Assembly: GCF_965638725.1 (NCBI RefSeq)
Contig: NC_134974.1
Coordinates: 62,001 to 126,000, forward strand
Direction of reading: 5' to 3'
DNA length: 64,000 nucleotides
From: Aptenodytes patagonicus
Taxonomy: Eukaryota; Chordata; Aves; Sphenisciformes; Spheniscidae
The position numbers and the translations under genes are program-made. This document shows, piece after piece, positions 1 to 10,763 of this stretch. Within the stretch, counting starts at the first letter, position 1. Each line of letters begins with the position of its first letter. The notes under the pieces were generated by a model. The model was not told where the DNA came from. It ran no database searches and saw nothing but the letters and a program-made list of their open reading frames with translations.

Positions 1-91
1 AAATACCCGCTAAAGACAAACCAAAAAACCACAAGCGCACACAGACAAAAAAAAAAAAAACAAACAGGAGACAAAACAGAGGAAACAAAAC

Positions 92-1113
92 TTTATTGAA
101 ACTTTATGGAAATCAAACTTTTTTATTATACCTTAGAACCCGAACAAGGAGTGGTTTAACTACCATATTTAGCTCTTGCTGCATTTAAGATAATTAAACA
201 TACCTTTTTAGCATTCCATCTTCAGTACCTAGTTGGATATTTCTCTCATATTCCTACTCAGACACAATTCATGCCCGCTACCATCTCATTAACAGCAGGG
301 TTTTGATTGGGCACCGATTGTGGCCAAGTAGTTATCTACATTTTAATACCTTTGAGTAGCTTTAAAGCAAAGAACACCTTTATACTGCTAGAAATACTTT
401 AGATCTACGTAGGAGCCAGTAACGCACATGCTTTCTTTTAACCTGTCTGTGGCTCCATTTCCCTATAGGCATTGACAACTTGCCCTCTGATGCCTAATTC
501 TCATTTAATTTATCACTTACTACCTTTACTGCCACAATAGTCCCTGAGTGAGCACTGTCAAGGCCTGTAACAACTTTTTGTTTCCCCAAACAGCTATCTT
601 TACCCACGGGCATTAAAGACGCGCTTAGCTGTGTACTTTCATTTGTGACTTCACTTATTACCGTGATTCTGATAGGGATACGTTGTTGCCTGTAATTTTT
701 TTTAATGATGTTTATGTTTAAGTTGGTCCATTGCTGACTCGAAGTAATATTTCTGATATCATTTTTTACATTTCAAATCTACGCTGTACTTTTAATACAA
801 TTATAAAAATTACTTATGCTCTAGTTGATGCAATACTTGCTATGATTAAATTTCTTCACTCCTAACTCATTTTTATAAATATATTTGATCTCCAAAAATT
901 CAGCATTACCTTAAGAGTCAGCGCAACTATTTAGTGCCTGGAATTCTCTACCTAGTAGTCTTTCTTCACATTTCTCGCTCCCATTAGGTACTCGGTCTAT
1001 TGCTTTACATCCAAAAGTTGTCCTATTCGAGGCAACGTCATCTCTGCAAGTTGTATTCCCGGGCAGAAAGCGACTGAGCTCTGCTTGTCTTGACGGACCC
1101 TCTGCTTCCACAC
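92..1113 (-). other. Candidate terminal exon and 3'UTR of an unnamed gene
   Basis: Reading the minus strand, a pyrimidine-rich tract ending TTTTTGTGTGCAG gives a strong splice acceptor just before 1113. The frame then stays open for 66 codons and stops with TAA at 913-911. It is followed by about 800 nt of AT-rich sequence and an AATAAA (plus-strand tttatt, 92-97), beyond which the minus strand becomes U/GU-rich, as at a cleavage site. The peptide has four cysteines and two or three N-glycosylation sequons (NTT, NRT, NGS), so it could be extracellular. I do not recognise the family. The acceptor, stop and polyadenylation signal are seen; that they form one exon is inference. It could also be chance. 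Confidence 0.33.
911..1113 (-). CDS. Coding part of the candidate last exon (66 codons)
   Basis: The exon would start in phase 2 (two bases complete a GGT codon) and end at TAA. It contains motifs such as PGNTTC, SNRTTFGC and GSEKC: regularly placed Cys with sequons, and no membrane segment after the acceptor. Upstream of the acceptor the same frame turns into a hydrophobic, T-rich tract typical of an intron end, so the ATG further up (near 1195) is probably not the true start. No homologue was recognised and no upstream partner exon could be joined with certainty. The short-exon gene on the same strand at 20-25 kb is a possible source. Confidence 0.3.
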
Positions 1114-1199
1114 CTGCACACAAAAATAAAAAGCAAAATATATCAGAATATATTCTGATATATATATATACGTCAGAAACTACAAAGCCCCTCAAAATA

Positions 1200-2130
1200 A
1201 CTTACATTCCTACCAATAAACCATACAGTTAGGCCCCCCTGATTCTGAAGCTAGTCCGCTTCAACACTGTTTACCTGCTCTGATTCCCCACACCCTTCAA
1301 GTGCAAGATCCTCATTCATCTTCCCGTGACCATTCACTACACAACATGCCTCCCTGCAATAACAGGCAAATGCAATGTTCCAGGATGGCACTCTCCAGGA
1401 ACGGCACTCCTGGGAGCCTCAAAAAAAAAAAATTACCCTCCCTGCAAAAACCCCAGCCTGAGCCCGACCTCTGCCCAAACATTGGCGATGAACATCGCCT
1501 CGCAGAGCAGCTGGGACCGAGGAGAAAAAAACCCAGCTGAGGGGAAAAAAAAAAATCCCCCAGCTGGGTTTTGGTTTGGTTTTTTTTTTTCCTCAATGCC
1601 TGAAAAGAAGAAAGATCTCAACTCCACACACAACCTGCAAAGAAACATAAAAACACAGCCACACAATCATGCAAGGTTACATAAAGTCAAAACACACCAC
1701 TCGTTCAGCTACCCCACAAATCACCCCTCGCTCTCAACTGATCCCTTCTGCCACCGGCCAGCCACAACGGGCTGTCGCCCCTTGTCTGCAGCACTCCCCA
1801 GGGCCATGAAAATTGTCCTGCCTATGAAAATCCCGTCCCGAGCCCTATCTCCGCCCAAACGTTAGCGATGAATGTCACCTCACAGACCGGCCAGGACCAG
1901 GGGAAAAGAAACAGACCCAGACAGGGGCGGGGGAGGAATATCCTCCAGCTGAGTTTTTTCCTTACAGTTTTTCTAAAAAAAATTACTCTCAACATTAATT
2001 ACAACCCACAATAACATACTTCACACATACAAGGTTAGGCACATTCAGAAGCTAATGCTCCTTCAACAACCGCTCGCTCCACCCCTCGCTCACAACACAA
2101 TTTTTTCACCACCCACCTGCCACAATGGCG
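1200..2130. repeat. Diverged tandem repeat of about 380 bp
   Basis: A segment around 'ctctgcccaaacattggcg' (about 1470) recurs as 'tctccgcccaaacgttagcg' (about 1848), each followed by a similar 'cctcacagaccggcc.aggaccgagg' stretch, an A-rich run and 'cagctgggtttttt'. The preceding parts (about 1250-1390 and 1690-1760, 2040-2100) also align loosely. There are two clear copies and one partial. ORFs here exist in both strands and several frames and look like repeat by-products. Confidence 0.5.
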
Positions 2131-2804
2131 TATTGACCCAGTTCTAGAGCCATCCCTGGAACTGTCTCGCCACGTACCTCAAAACAACATTGCCACTCCA
2201 TACGATTCCAAAGCTTCAGCCTTCTTAACATCAAGCCAAGGAAGATGCTTCGCTTCAATTTGTATGCTCTGATAAGACTCGCTTAAGTATTTTCTCCAGT
2301 GATCCAAATCACCCTAGGCTGCTGGCGAAACACAACTAAAGGGACTCTACACCCTACTTGCCAATACCTACTGGCTATCCAAAAAAACTGCCCAAACCAC
2401 CTCTGCCCAAACAGGCCACGCTACTCAAACCTTGTAAAGCAAGTCACCTGCATGCTGACCAAGAGCTTCACAAGACCAAAGGTCTGTCCTGGTTTTGCAT
2501 ACACCTTCTAACTACAGCTGGAAAAAAACAAACCTCGGATATTGAGCCCCACGTATACAAGTAAAGCCAAATTCAACATTAAACCCGCTCAACTACCATG
2601 CAAACTGCCACTCCCAAAAGGCCAGGGCCCAACCTCTAACACCCACAAAACACAATTAAAGTAACTGTGGCAGCTGTCTACAACTACTTGCCCAGAGATG
2701 GACTGTACAGTCTTTGCCTAAAGAATCTGGACAGATCAATATGTATCACCATAAAGCTGTGTTACCCCTGTCTTTAACATTGCTACACTCCTGGGCAGGG
2801 CAGC

Positions 2805-3326
2805 TGTGAGAGACTGAAAGAGTTAATGTCTCAAACATTGTGGTAAAACAAGTCACGGTCTGCATAGCAGCGATAAACCTTAAACAAGAGGTCAGATTAA
2901 CACAGGACGCGGAGGGCGTGCCGGAGGGTGCGCAGTTCCATGTTCTGATAGGCCCAGCATGACAACGCACCATACATGGCCAGAGGTCATACAGAGTTTA
3001 TTTGAGGAAGGGGCTCACAACCACCCCCCTAATGGCGCCTGCACAAAGGATCAGGAGCTACATAACTCCCCAAGAGGCAGGGACCAGACTATAAAAGGCA
3101 CAACGCCAAGGAACCGTGTGCGTGCCCATCACCGGAGGATTGCCACGTCCGTCATCATGGGATCCAAGGGTGGTGATATCCCTCTCTTTTTCCTTTCTTT
3201 CCTTTTCTTCTTGTAAATGCCTCAACAGAATCCACACCACCTATTATTAGGCTTTCCAAGTTTAAGTTGCATGTGCCATAAATAAAGTGTTTAATTGATC
3301 GCCTGGTGTCATTTCACCTTAATTTA
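2805..3326 (+). repeat. 5' LTR of the class I-like provirus, left part
   Basis: This is the first 522 bp of the 5' LTR; the remaining 59 bp lie at 7171-7229, beyond a CR1 insertion. It contains a TATA box (TATAAAAG, 3090-3097) and a polyadenylation signal AATAAA (3281-3286), the usual U3-R order. Compared with the 3' LTR it is almost identical over its last 350 bp. Differences are clustered at 2890-2930. Confidence 0.9.
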
Positions 3327-3555
3327 TAGAATCATAGAATCACAGAATAGTTTGGGTTGGAAGGGACCTCTAAAGGTCATCTAGTCCAACCCCCCTGCTG
3401 TGAGCAGGGACATCTTCAACTAGATCAGGTTGCTCAGAGCCCCGTCCAGCCTGACCTGGAATGTTTCCAGGGATGGGGCATCCACCACCTCTCTGGGCAA
3501 CCTGTGCCAGTGCTTCACCACCCTCAGTGTAAAAAATTTCTTCCTTATATCTAGT

Positions 3556-5089
3556 CTAAATCTGCCCCCCCTTTAGTTTAAAGCCATTCCCCCTTGTCCT
3601 GTTGCAACAGGCCCTGCTAAAAAGTCTGCCACCATCTTTTTTATAAGCCCCCTTTAAGTACTGACAGGCTGCAATAAGGTCTCCCCGAAGCCTTCTCTTC
3701 TTGAGGCTGAACAACCCCAACTCTCTCAGCCTTTCTTCACAGGAGAGGTGTTCCATCCCCCTGATCATTTTCATGGCCCTCTTCTGGACCCGCTCCAACA
3801 GGTCTGTGTCTTTCTTATGCTGAGGGCTCCAGAGCTGGCTGCAGTGCTCCAGGTGGGGTCTCACCAGAGCAGAGGGGCAGAATCCCCTCCCTCAACCTGC
3901 TGGCCACGCTGCTTTTGATGCAGCCCAGGATATGGTTGGCCTTCTGGGCTGCGAGTGCACATTGCTGGCTCATGTCCAGCTTTTCATCCCCAAGTCCTTC
4001 TCGGCAGGGCTGCTCTCAATCCCTTCATCCCCCAGCCTGTATTGATACCGGGGGTTGCCCCGACCCAGGTGCAGGACCTTGCACTTGGCCTTGTTAAACC
4101 TCATGAGGTTCACACGGGCCCACTTCTCAAGCTTGTCCAGGTGCCTCTGGATGGCATCCCGTCCCTCTGGCATGTCGACCGCACCACTCAGCTTGGTGTC
4201 ATCTGCAAACTTGCTGAGGGTGCCCTCGATCCCACTGTCTATGTCACTGATGAAGATGTTAAACAGTACCGATCCCAATACGGACCCCTGCGGGATGCCA
4301 CTTGTCACTGATCTCCATCTGGACATTGAGCCATTGACCACTACCCTCTGGATGCGACCATCTAACTAATTCCTCACCCACCGGACAGTCCACCCATCAA
4401 ATCCATACCTCTCCAGTTTAGAGTGAAGGATGTAGTGGGGGACTGTGTCAAAGGCCTTACAGAGGTCCAGATAGACGACATCTGTAGCCCTTCCCATGTC
4501 CACTGATGTAGTCACTCCATCACAGAAGGCCACTAGGTTGGTCAGGCAGGACTTGCCTTTGGTGAAGCCATGCTGGCTGTCTCGAATCACCTCCCTGTCC
4601 TCCATGTGCCTTAGCATAGCTTCCAGGAGGATATGTTCCATGATCTTCCCAGGCACAGAGGTGAGACTGACTGGCCTGTAGTTCCCCGGGTCTTCCTTTT
4701 TTCCCTTTTTAAAAATGGGGGTGATGTTTCCTCTTTTCCAGTCAGAGGGAACTTCAACGGACTGCCACGACTTCTCAAATATGATGGATAGTGGCTTTAG
4801 CAACTTCATCCACCAGTTCCTTCGGGACCCACAGATGGATCTCATCGGGTCCCATGGACTTGTGCACCTTCAGGTGCCTTAGATGGTCTCGAACCTGATG
4901 TTCTCCCACAGTGGGTGGTTCTTTATTCTCCCAGTCCCCGCCTTTGCCTTCTGCGGCTTGGGCGGTGAGGCTCGAGCACTTGCCGGTGAAGACTGAGGTA
5001 AAAAAGTTATTGAGTACCTCCGCCTTCTCCATATCCCAGGTAACCAGGTCTCCCGTTTCCTTCTGGAGAGGGCCCACATTTTCCCTCAC
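3556..5089 (-). pseudogene. CR1 ORF2 reverse transcriptase domain, broken into several frames
   Basis: Reading from 5089 downwards, the sequence carries typical non-LTR RT blocks: [19 protein letters not shown] near 4640-4690, [14 protein letters not shown] near 4550, [12 protein letters not shown] near 4440, [17 protein letters not shown] near 4270, and the catalytic FADD at 4198-4209. The C-terminal [22 protein letters not shown] block lies near 3700. The pieces 4775-5089, 4366-4845, 3970-4341 and 3556-3864 are in shifted frames, so the enzyme is dead. In life it would prime reverse transcription of the CR1 RNA at the nick. Confidence 0.88.
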
Positions 5090-5215
5090 CTTCCTTTTAT
5101 CCCCGACGTACCTATAGAATCTTTTCTTGTTGCCCTTGACATCCCTGGCCAGATTTAATTCTCTCAGGGCTTTAGCTTTCCTAACCTGATCCCTGGCTGC
5201 TTGGACAATTTCTCT

Positions 5216-6343
5216 CTATTCCTCCCAGGCTACCTGTCCTTGCTTCCACCCTCTGTAGGCTTCCTTTTTGTGTTTGAGTTTGTCCAGGAGCTCCTTGTTC
5301 ATCCATGCAGGCCTCCTGGAGGTTTTGCCAGACTTCCTCTTTGTTGGGATGCATTGCTCCTGAGCTTGAAGGAGGTGATCTTTGAATATTACCCAGCTTC
5401 CTTGGGCCCCTCTTCCCTCCAGGGCTTTGTCCCATGGCACTCTACCAAGCAGATCCCTGAAGAGGCCAAAGTCTGCTCTCCTGAAGTCCAGGGTAGTGAG
5501 CTTGCTGTGCGCCCTCTTCGGTGTCCTAAGGATCTTGAACTCCACCATTTCGTGGTCACTGCAGCCCAGGCTGCCCTTGAGCTTCACATTCCCCACCAGC
5601 CCCTCCTTGTTGGTGAGAACAAGGTCCAGCAGAGCACGTCCCCTCATTGGCTCCTCTACCACTTGGAGAAGGAAGTTATCATTGATGCATTCCAGGAACC
5701 TCCCGGATTGCTTAAGCCCTGCCGTGTTGTCCCTCCAACAGATATCGGGGTGGTTGAAGTCCCCCATGAGGACCAGGGCTTGTGAGCGTGAGGCTGCTCC
5801 TATCTGTCTATAGAGGGCCTCATCCGCTCGGTCTTCCTGGTCAGGTGGCCTGTAACAGACCCCCACCGTAATGTCACCTGTCCCTGCCTTCCCTTTAATT
5901 CTGACCCGTAAGCTCTCAGTCAGCTCCTCATCCATCCCCAGGCAGAGCTCCATGCACTCCAGCTGGTCATTGACATAGAGGGCAACACCCCCTCCTCATC
6001 TCCCCTGCCTGTCCTTCCTAAAGAGCCTGTATCCCTCCATCCCAATGCTCCAATCATAGAAGCCATCCCACCACATCTCCGTGATGCCAATAAGGTCGTA
6101 GCCCTGCAGGCGTATGCACGTCTCTAACTCCTCTTGTTTATTCCCCATGCTATGTGCGTTTGCATAGAGGCATTTAAGTTGGGCCCCCAGTGAAGCTGAC
6201 TTACTGGCTGGAGTTCCTTTGTGCTGCTCTTCAGGCGCTCTCCTGCTGACCCGTGTTCCTTCTCCAGGCTCTGGGCATCTATTGCTGGCCCTGGCATCAA
6301 ACTGGTAGGAGCAGGATGGATTGAGGTTCCCCTCGCCCGGCAT
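5216..6343 (-). pseudogene. CR1 ORF2 apurinic-like endonuclease domain, one in-frame stop
   Basis: The N-terminal block is LKCLYANAHSMGNKQEELE, followed by GYDLIGITEMWWD with the conserved ITE glutamate, [20 protein letters not shown] with the catalytic D-x-N, and [10 protein letters not shown] with the terminal S-D-H. All key residues of the exonuclease/endonuclease/phosphatase fold are visible. The two open pieces (5996-6343 and 5216-5953) are in the same frame, separated by a stop codon just above 5953. This nuclease nicks target DNA for insertion. Confidence 0.88.
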
Positions 6344-6529
6344 CTCTAGTTTAAAGCCCTCTTCACCAGCTTGGCAAGCCTATGACTGAAGATGCTCTTC
6401 CCCTTCTCTGGACAGATGGACCCCGTCAGCTCCCAGTAGACCGGGTTTCTCAAAGCGAGTCCCATGGTCTAAGTAGCCGAACCCCTGGCTGTGGCACCAG
6501 TCCCATAACCATTTGTTGACTCGACAGAT

Positions 6530-7045
6530 TCAACGGGCCCTTTCAAACCCCTTCCCTTTGACCAGCAGGACTGATGAAAAAACTACGTACTCTCCCGAGT
6601 CCCTTACCGCCGCTCCCAGGGCTCTGTAGTCCTTCCTGATAGTCCTCAGACTGCTCCTGGCTGTGTCACTGGTGCCCATGTGAAACAGCAGCAGCGGATA
6701 ATAGTCAGTGGACTGTACGAGGCTCGGTAGCCTCTCGGTGACATCCCTGATGCAAGCCCCCCGTAAACAGCACACCTCTCTAGAGAGTGTGTCCGGTCGG
6801 CAAACGGGTGCCTCCGCACCTCTCAGAGGAGAGTCGCCTACTACTGTCACCTGTCACCTTTTCTTAGTGGTGCTGGTTGTTACACAGGGGGCAGATTGGG
6901 CTGCATTACTCAGCTCCAGCGCTTCTCCTGGTGTGACAGGACTTTCCTCTTTGGCCTGCAGAGCGGTGAAGCAGTTCTGCAAGGGCACCTCAGGCTTCGG
7001 GGGAAGTCTGTCCTCCTGCTGGTCCTTGCCTTTGCAATCGTCCAT
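6530..7045 (-). pseudogene. CR1 ORF1 remnant (esterase-like region)
   Basis: The segment 6530-6850 shows VVGDSPLRG, then LLLFHMGTSDTAR, the G-D-S and D-T-x-R type motifs of the SGNH-esterase-like domain of CR1 ORF1 proteins, with further similarity through RTIRKDYRALGAAV. A second frame, 6854-7045, is Lys/Gln-rich and precedes it. A frame change between the two and the lack of a zinc finger upstream indicate a truncated, inactive ORF1. Confidence 0.7.
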
Positions 7046-7170
7046 TCTTCTGCATTATTGGCCCCCCCACTCCCTTCTGCTTGTGCAGGTGGGGGAGGTT
7101 TTGGCTGTTTGGCCATGGGCTGCGGGTCCACTGCAGACTGCGCTTGGAAACAGCTATCTAGCTCAATTTA

Positions 7171-7229
7171 GCCTAAGGGAATCACAAAACCGCTACGACC
7201 CCCTGAGTCACCCTGTCTGGGTCATAACA
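7171..7229 (+). repeat. 5' LTR of the class I-like provirus, right part
   Basis: These 59 bp complete the 5' LTR after the CR1. They differ from the matching 3' LTR end (15109-15167) by three substitutions. The LTR ends ...TCATAACA, giving the expected TG...CA termini when joined with 2805-3326. Confidence 0.9.
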
Positions 7230-7236
7230 TTTTTAC

Positions 7237-7255
7237 TGGCGATGAGGATGGGATT
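7237..7255 (+). promoter_or_regulatory. Primer binding site matching tRNA-Ser(GCU)
   Basis: Seven bases after the 5' LTR comes TGGCGATGAGGATGGGATT. From memory, the 3' end of vertebrate tRNA-Ser(GCU) predicts the complement TGGCGACGAGGATGGGATT, which is an 18 of 19 match with one C-to-T change. The position directly after the LTR supports its role as the minus-strand primer site. A search against avian tRNA 3' ends would settle it. Confidence 0.65.
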
Positions 7256-7388
7256 CCCTTGTTGGTGCTAAAGCGATCGTTGGGACCAGACCTTTACCGC
7301 AGCCCCTCTCTAAGAGGAGTCATACACCAGGGGAGACAGTCCTCAGAGGACTAACAACGGACCTGATCCCTATAATTGTATACTCGTT

Positions 7389-8960
7389 ATGGCCTCCCTG
7401 GGAGGTCCAACTGCAGATTGTACCCCTCTCCTGGAGAAATTCGAGGGCTATAATGCCCGACCTTCTCCCCCTGGTATGACTTGGGCCCATAGTAATTGGC
7501 ACAATCCACAAGCGGTAGGGGACAGAATCTCCACTTTAGCTAAGGAGTGAAGGTTGAAGCTAGGAAAGGGGACAGCGTTGGTCTGTGCAGTTTTAGGAGC
7601 TGCCCTGGTGGCAGCACAATGGGATAAACATGTGGCCCCACAAGCAGAAGGGGAAGGATTAAAATCCTTTCAAGATCTAGTGAAGGCTCTGCAGGAACAA
7701 CTAGAAAACGAGACAAAAAGTCTCTCCGACCAGCTTGCCACTGAGCGGGTGACTAACCAAAGGCTACCGCTTTGACTTTGACACTACCAAAATACCGCTT
7801 TGACGGAAGCTCTGGAGCGGGAGAGAATATTACGGGAGCAATTAGATGAAACCTGCTCCCAAATCAGTGTAGGAAATATTGATGCAGATTCTGACAAGGG
7901 AAAAGAATCAAAATTGTTATACCCTTTTAAAGATCTAGAACACGTAAGAGAAATATTTTCCCTTGGAAGGGAGGAAGCTATAATGCGATCTTTAATTAAG
8001 ACCGAGACTGTAGATGGTGGTCAAGGAGGAGCTCAGTAAGTTACTACCCCCATCATTCCCTGTTCCCCTACTGATTTGGCTAAAGCGCAGCAAAAATATT
8101 CCCGGGGACCTCGAGAAACGGAAACTGAATATGTATGGGGAGTATCTCTTACTGGGGGGGACTGTATCTTGCTGAGCGAGGACGAGGCAAGAGGGTATTG
8201 AGGACCGCGGGTTTTATAACCACAAATGACAATAGAGAGCCTTGGTCCCTGACCCAAAGGGTAGCATATTGGGCAGGTGAATTGGATCCTATGGAAAGGG
8301 GAGACCCCCTTCTCAATTAAAATGCCTACGGTGGGTCACATTTTAGAGAGCGTACAGAAAACTGCATGTCTCCAGTTGATGCATGACTGATTACTGGTTC
8401 CGCAACAGGCCTCTCCCATGCAATATGTGGCAGACCCCGACAGGTTGCACCCTCTTATAAGAGGACTACCCAATGCCTTGAAATTATACACGGTACAACT
8501 ACAAGATCGGTTGAGGGCACTCTGACCCCGGAGAAGGGGATGTCCCCCGGAGATGACATCGGGAGAAGTAGCACAGGAATTGATTAATTACAGGAGATGA
8601 ATGGGATTTACCGGTCCAGGAGAGACAAAATCCAAGGTGGACCTTAGAAGCGTGGAAGGGAATGGGAGAATAAAAGCTACACCCTCGCACGATCCCCAAC
8701 CAGACCAACACAACCCCCTGATAATAGAAGATATACACTATGGGCAGAGGACATTTCAAAAGGGATTCCCCAGGAGGTGATGGATGGTTTGCTCACTCCC
8801 AACCTGGAAAGTTTGGTGAAAGGCTAGGACAAAATAAAGGGAACCCCATCTCCCTTGGACCCCAAGGATCTTTCTCTCCTATCCCAGGAACCTGGAACAA
8901 TAACCCCGTCTACTCCTCGGGAGACTGAGTTGATTGATTTGAACGTCCCCGAGTTGGGAA
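7389..8960 (+). pseudogene. gag: Gag remnant of the class I-like provirus
   Basis: An ATG at 7389 opens a frame beginning MASLGGPTADC that runs to TGA at 7548-7550. The same frame goes on through a Gln/Glu-rich, coiled-coil-like stretch (about 7630-7770), TGA at 7773-7775, a second coiled-coil-like piece and TAA at 8037-8039. A capsid-like region follows (YSRGPRETETEYVW near 8100; REPWSLTQRVAYWAGELD near 8240, in a shifted frame; HPLIRGLP near 8450), with further TGA stops. No Cys-His zinc knuckle was seen. At least six nonsense codons and one frameshift make it dead; several are CGA-to-TGA type. Confidence 0.75.
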
Positions 8961-9045
8961 ACCCCCTCTGCCATCCCCAACCAGTGAGCCAGGCGATGGC
9001 CGGTGGATCTATTTAAGAAGGCTCACGGAAAGTGACAAAGGGGAC

Positions 9046-9579
9046 TTGTTGATTACCTTTCCCCTGGGCCCCTTCAAGACTCCAGTCACCTTTTTAGTAG
9101 ACCCAGGGGCTCAGATGTCAGCTCTCCAGATAGATGTTGCTAACCTCAGTGGAATAGTTGCCGACAAAAACCAAATTTGGGTCATAGATGTTTTTGGAAA
9201 TTCTAAGTCACAGCCAACCGCCCGAGTCAGGTGCTGGCTGCTGGGAGATACATCCCCTGTTGAAGTCACAATGATATTAGGCTCATTGCCCACAAACATT
9301 TTAGGATTGGATTTATTAAAGGGGAGAGCATGGGTAGACACAAAGGGAAAGGAATGGAAGTTCAGACTCCCTGCGGCCTTGGTGAGACTTTTACAGTCAG
9401 CGCCTGCACTCCCTCCTTCAAAGATAGTCAATGTGAAACCTTATGCCTTGCCATTAAGGGCAAGGGAGGGAATCACCCCTGTAATAACTGAGTTGCGGGA
9501 ACAGGGGATAATTATCCCAACTCACTCACCTTGTAACTCCCCTGTGTGGCCAGTCTGTAAACCAAAAGGAAAGTGGTGA
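9046..9579 (+). pseudogene. pro-pol: Protease and start of reverse transcriptase, ends at an in-frame TGA
   Basis: The retroviral aspartic protease is seen as FLVDPGAQMSAL (catalytic D-P-G-A at 9100-9111) and NILGLDLLKG. The usual motif is D-T/S-G-A, so the second residue is changed and activity is doubtful. The chain continues into the RT N-terminus (VNVKPYALPLR, GIIIPTHSPCNSPVWPVCK) before TGA at 9577-9579. The next open segment starts after that codon in the same frame, so a single nonsense change separates them. Confidence 0.88.
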
Positions 9580-10677
9580 TTAACAATTGATTATCAGTGC
9601 CTGAATGCCAATACAGGTCCCTTAACAGCTGCAGTGCCTAACATGGCCAAGCTGATTGCAACTGTACAGGAACAAGACCACCCAATCTTGGCAACTATTG
9701 GTGTGAAAGACATGCTTTTTATGGTTCCCTTGCAGGAAGCAGATAGAGATCATTTTGCTTTTACGTGGGAAGGGGTGCAGTTTACTTCTACACGTCTTCC
9801 TCAGGGATACTGCCACTCACCGATCATCGCCCACTACGCACCGGCACAGGAGCTTGCCCGGGTTACCCCTGAGAAGGGAGTTAGGATATACCAATATATT
9901 GATGATGTATTGATTGGCAGCCCTGATACCAGCGTAGTGGGACAGACCCAGACAAAAATAATCACTCACCTGGAGAGTTTAGAACTCCAGATCCCGACAG
10001 AGAAGGTACAGCTCCCATCCTCGGAGGTAAAGTTCCTGGGTATCTGGTGGAGGGGTGGGACAGTGTGTATTTGCCCCGAAACCTTGACTACCTTTGAACA
10101 AGTGGGAATGCCTGGAAACAAAAGGGAACTCCAACATGCCTTAGGCCTGTTGGTATTTTGGAGAAAACACATTCCAGATTTTTCCATCATAGCCCGACCC
10201 CTATATGATCTGACACACAAAAGGGCCTCTTGGGATTGGACCCCCATCCATGAGGAAGCCTTAAAGCTGCTGATTTTTGAGGCTGGGGTATATCAGGCCT
10301 TAGGGCCGATACACCCGACTGATTCTCTCCATATCGAATGGGGTTTTGCCATTCACGGGCTATCAATACACATGTGGCAACGTGGACCTGAGGGTCCAAC
10401 TCATCCCATTGGGTTTTATTCACACAGTTTCAAAGATGCAGAAAAACAATACTCAGTTTGGAAAAAGGACCTTTTTATAGTTAATCTAGCCCTGCAGGAA
10501 GCCAAAAAAATCATAAGGCAACAATCAATTCTTTTGAGAGGGCCCTTTAAGGTCCTGAAACCAGTATTGGCTGGGATCCCACCCCTCGCAGGGGTTGCAC
10601 AGCGGGAAACAGTCAGAAAATGGTATGCACAACTGGATCACTGTTGCCATGCGCATAAGAGAAGAAGGAGCACCTAA
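9580..10677 (+). pseudogene. pol: Reverse transcriptase and connection domain
   Basis: Directly after the TGA the frame reads LTIDYQCLNA, then FAFTWEGVQFTSTRLPQG and the catalytic YIDD at 9895-9906, followed by KFLGIWW and the thumb and connection regions (FWRKHIPDFSIIARPLYDLT). Open to TAA at 10675-10677, then frame changes lead on to RNase H. Order and motifs match gammaretrovirus-like pol; the YIDD rather than YVDD box is a permitted variant. Copies the genomic RNA into DNA in an active virus. Confidence 0.9.
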
Positions 10678-10763
10678 GGTACTTCAGATACAAGAGTCAC
10701 CAATCCAACCAGGAGCCACCCCCCCCTCCCCTTATAAAACCAGCTCCCCCGTTCAAACCTCAC

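Larger units (their letters stand above)
3327..7164 (-). mobile_element. CR1: Near full-length CR1 LINE inserted in the 5' LTR
   Basis: At its left edge lies the CR1 3' end in reverse (tagaatcatagaatcacagaat). The 6-bp target duplication AATTTA occurs on both sides (3321-3326 and 7165-7170), and the LTR sequence resumes exactly as in the intact 3' LTR. The length of 3.84 kb includes remnants of ORF1, the endonuclease and the reverse transcriptase. Its 5' end appears somewhat truncated against the roughly 4.5 kb I recall for complete CR1. It must post-date the provirus, since it lies inside its LTR. Confidence 0.92.

Noticed and set aside
2959-3216. Identical 85-codon ORFs in both LTRs (also 14741-14998)
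   Set aside because: They lie in U3-R of the LTR around the TATA box, and identity only reflects the paired LTRs.
5201-5785. Plus-strand ORF of 194 codons
   Set aside because: Antisense shadow of the CR1 endonuclease domain.
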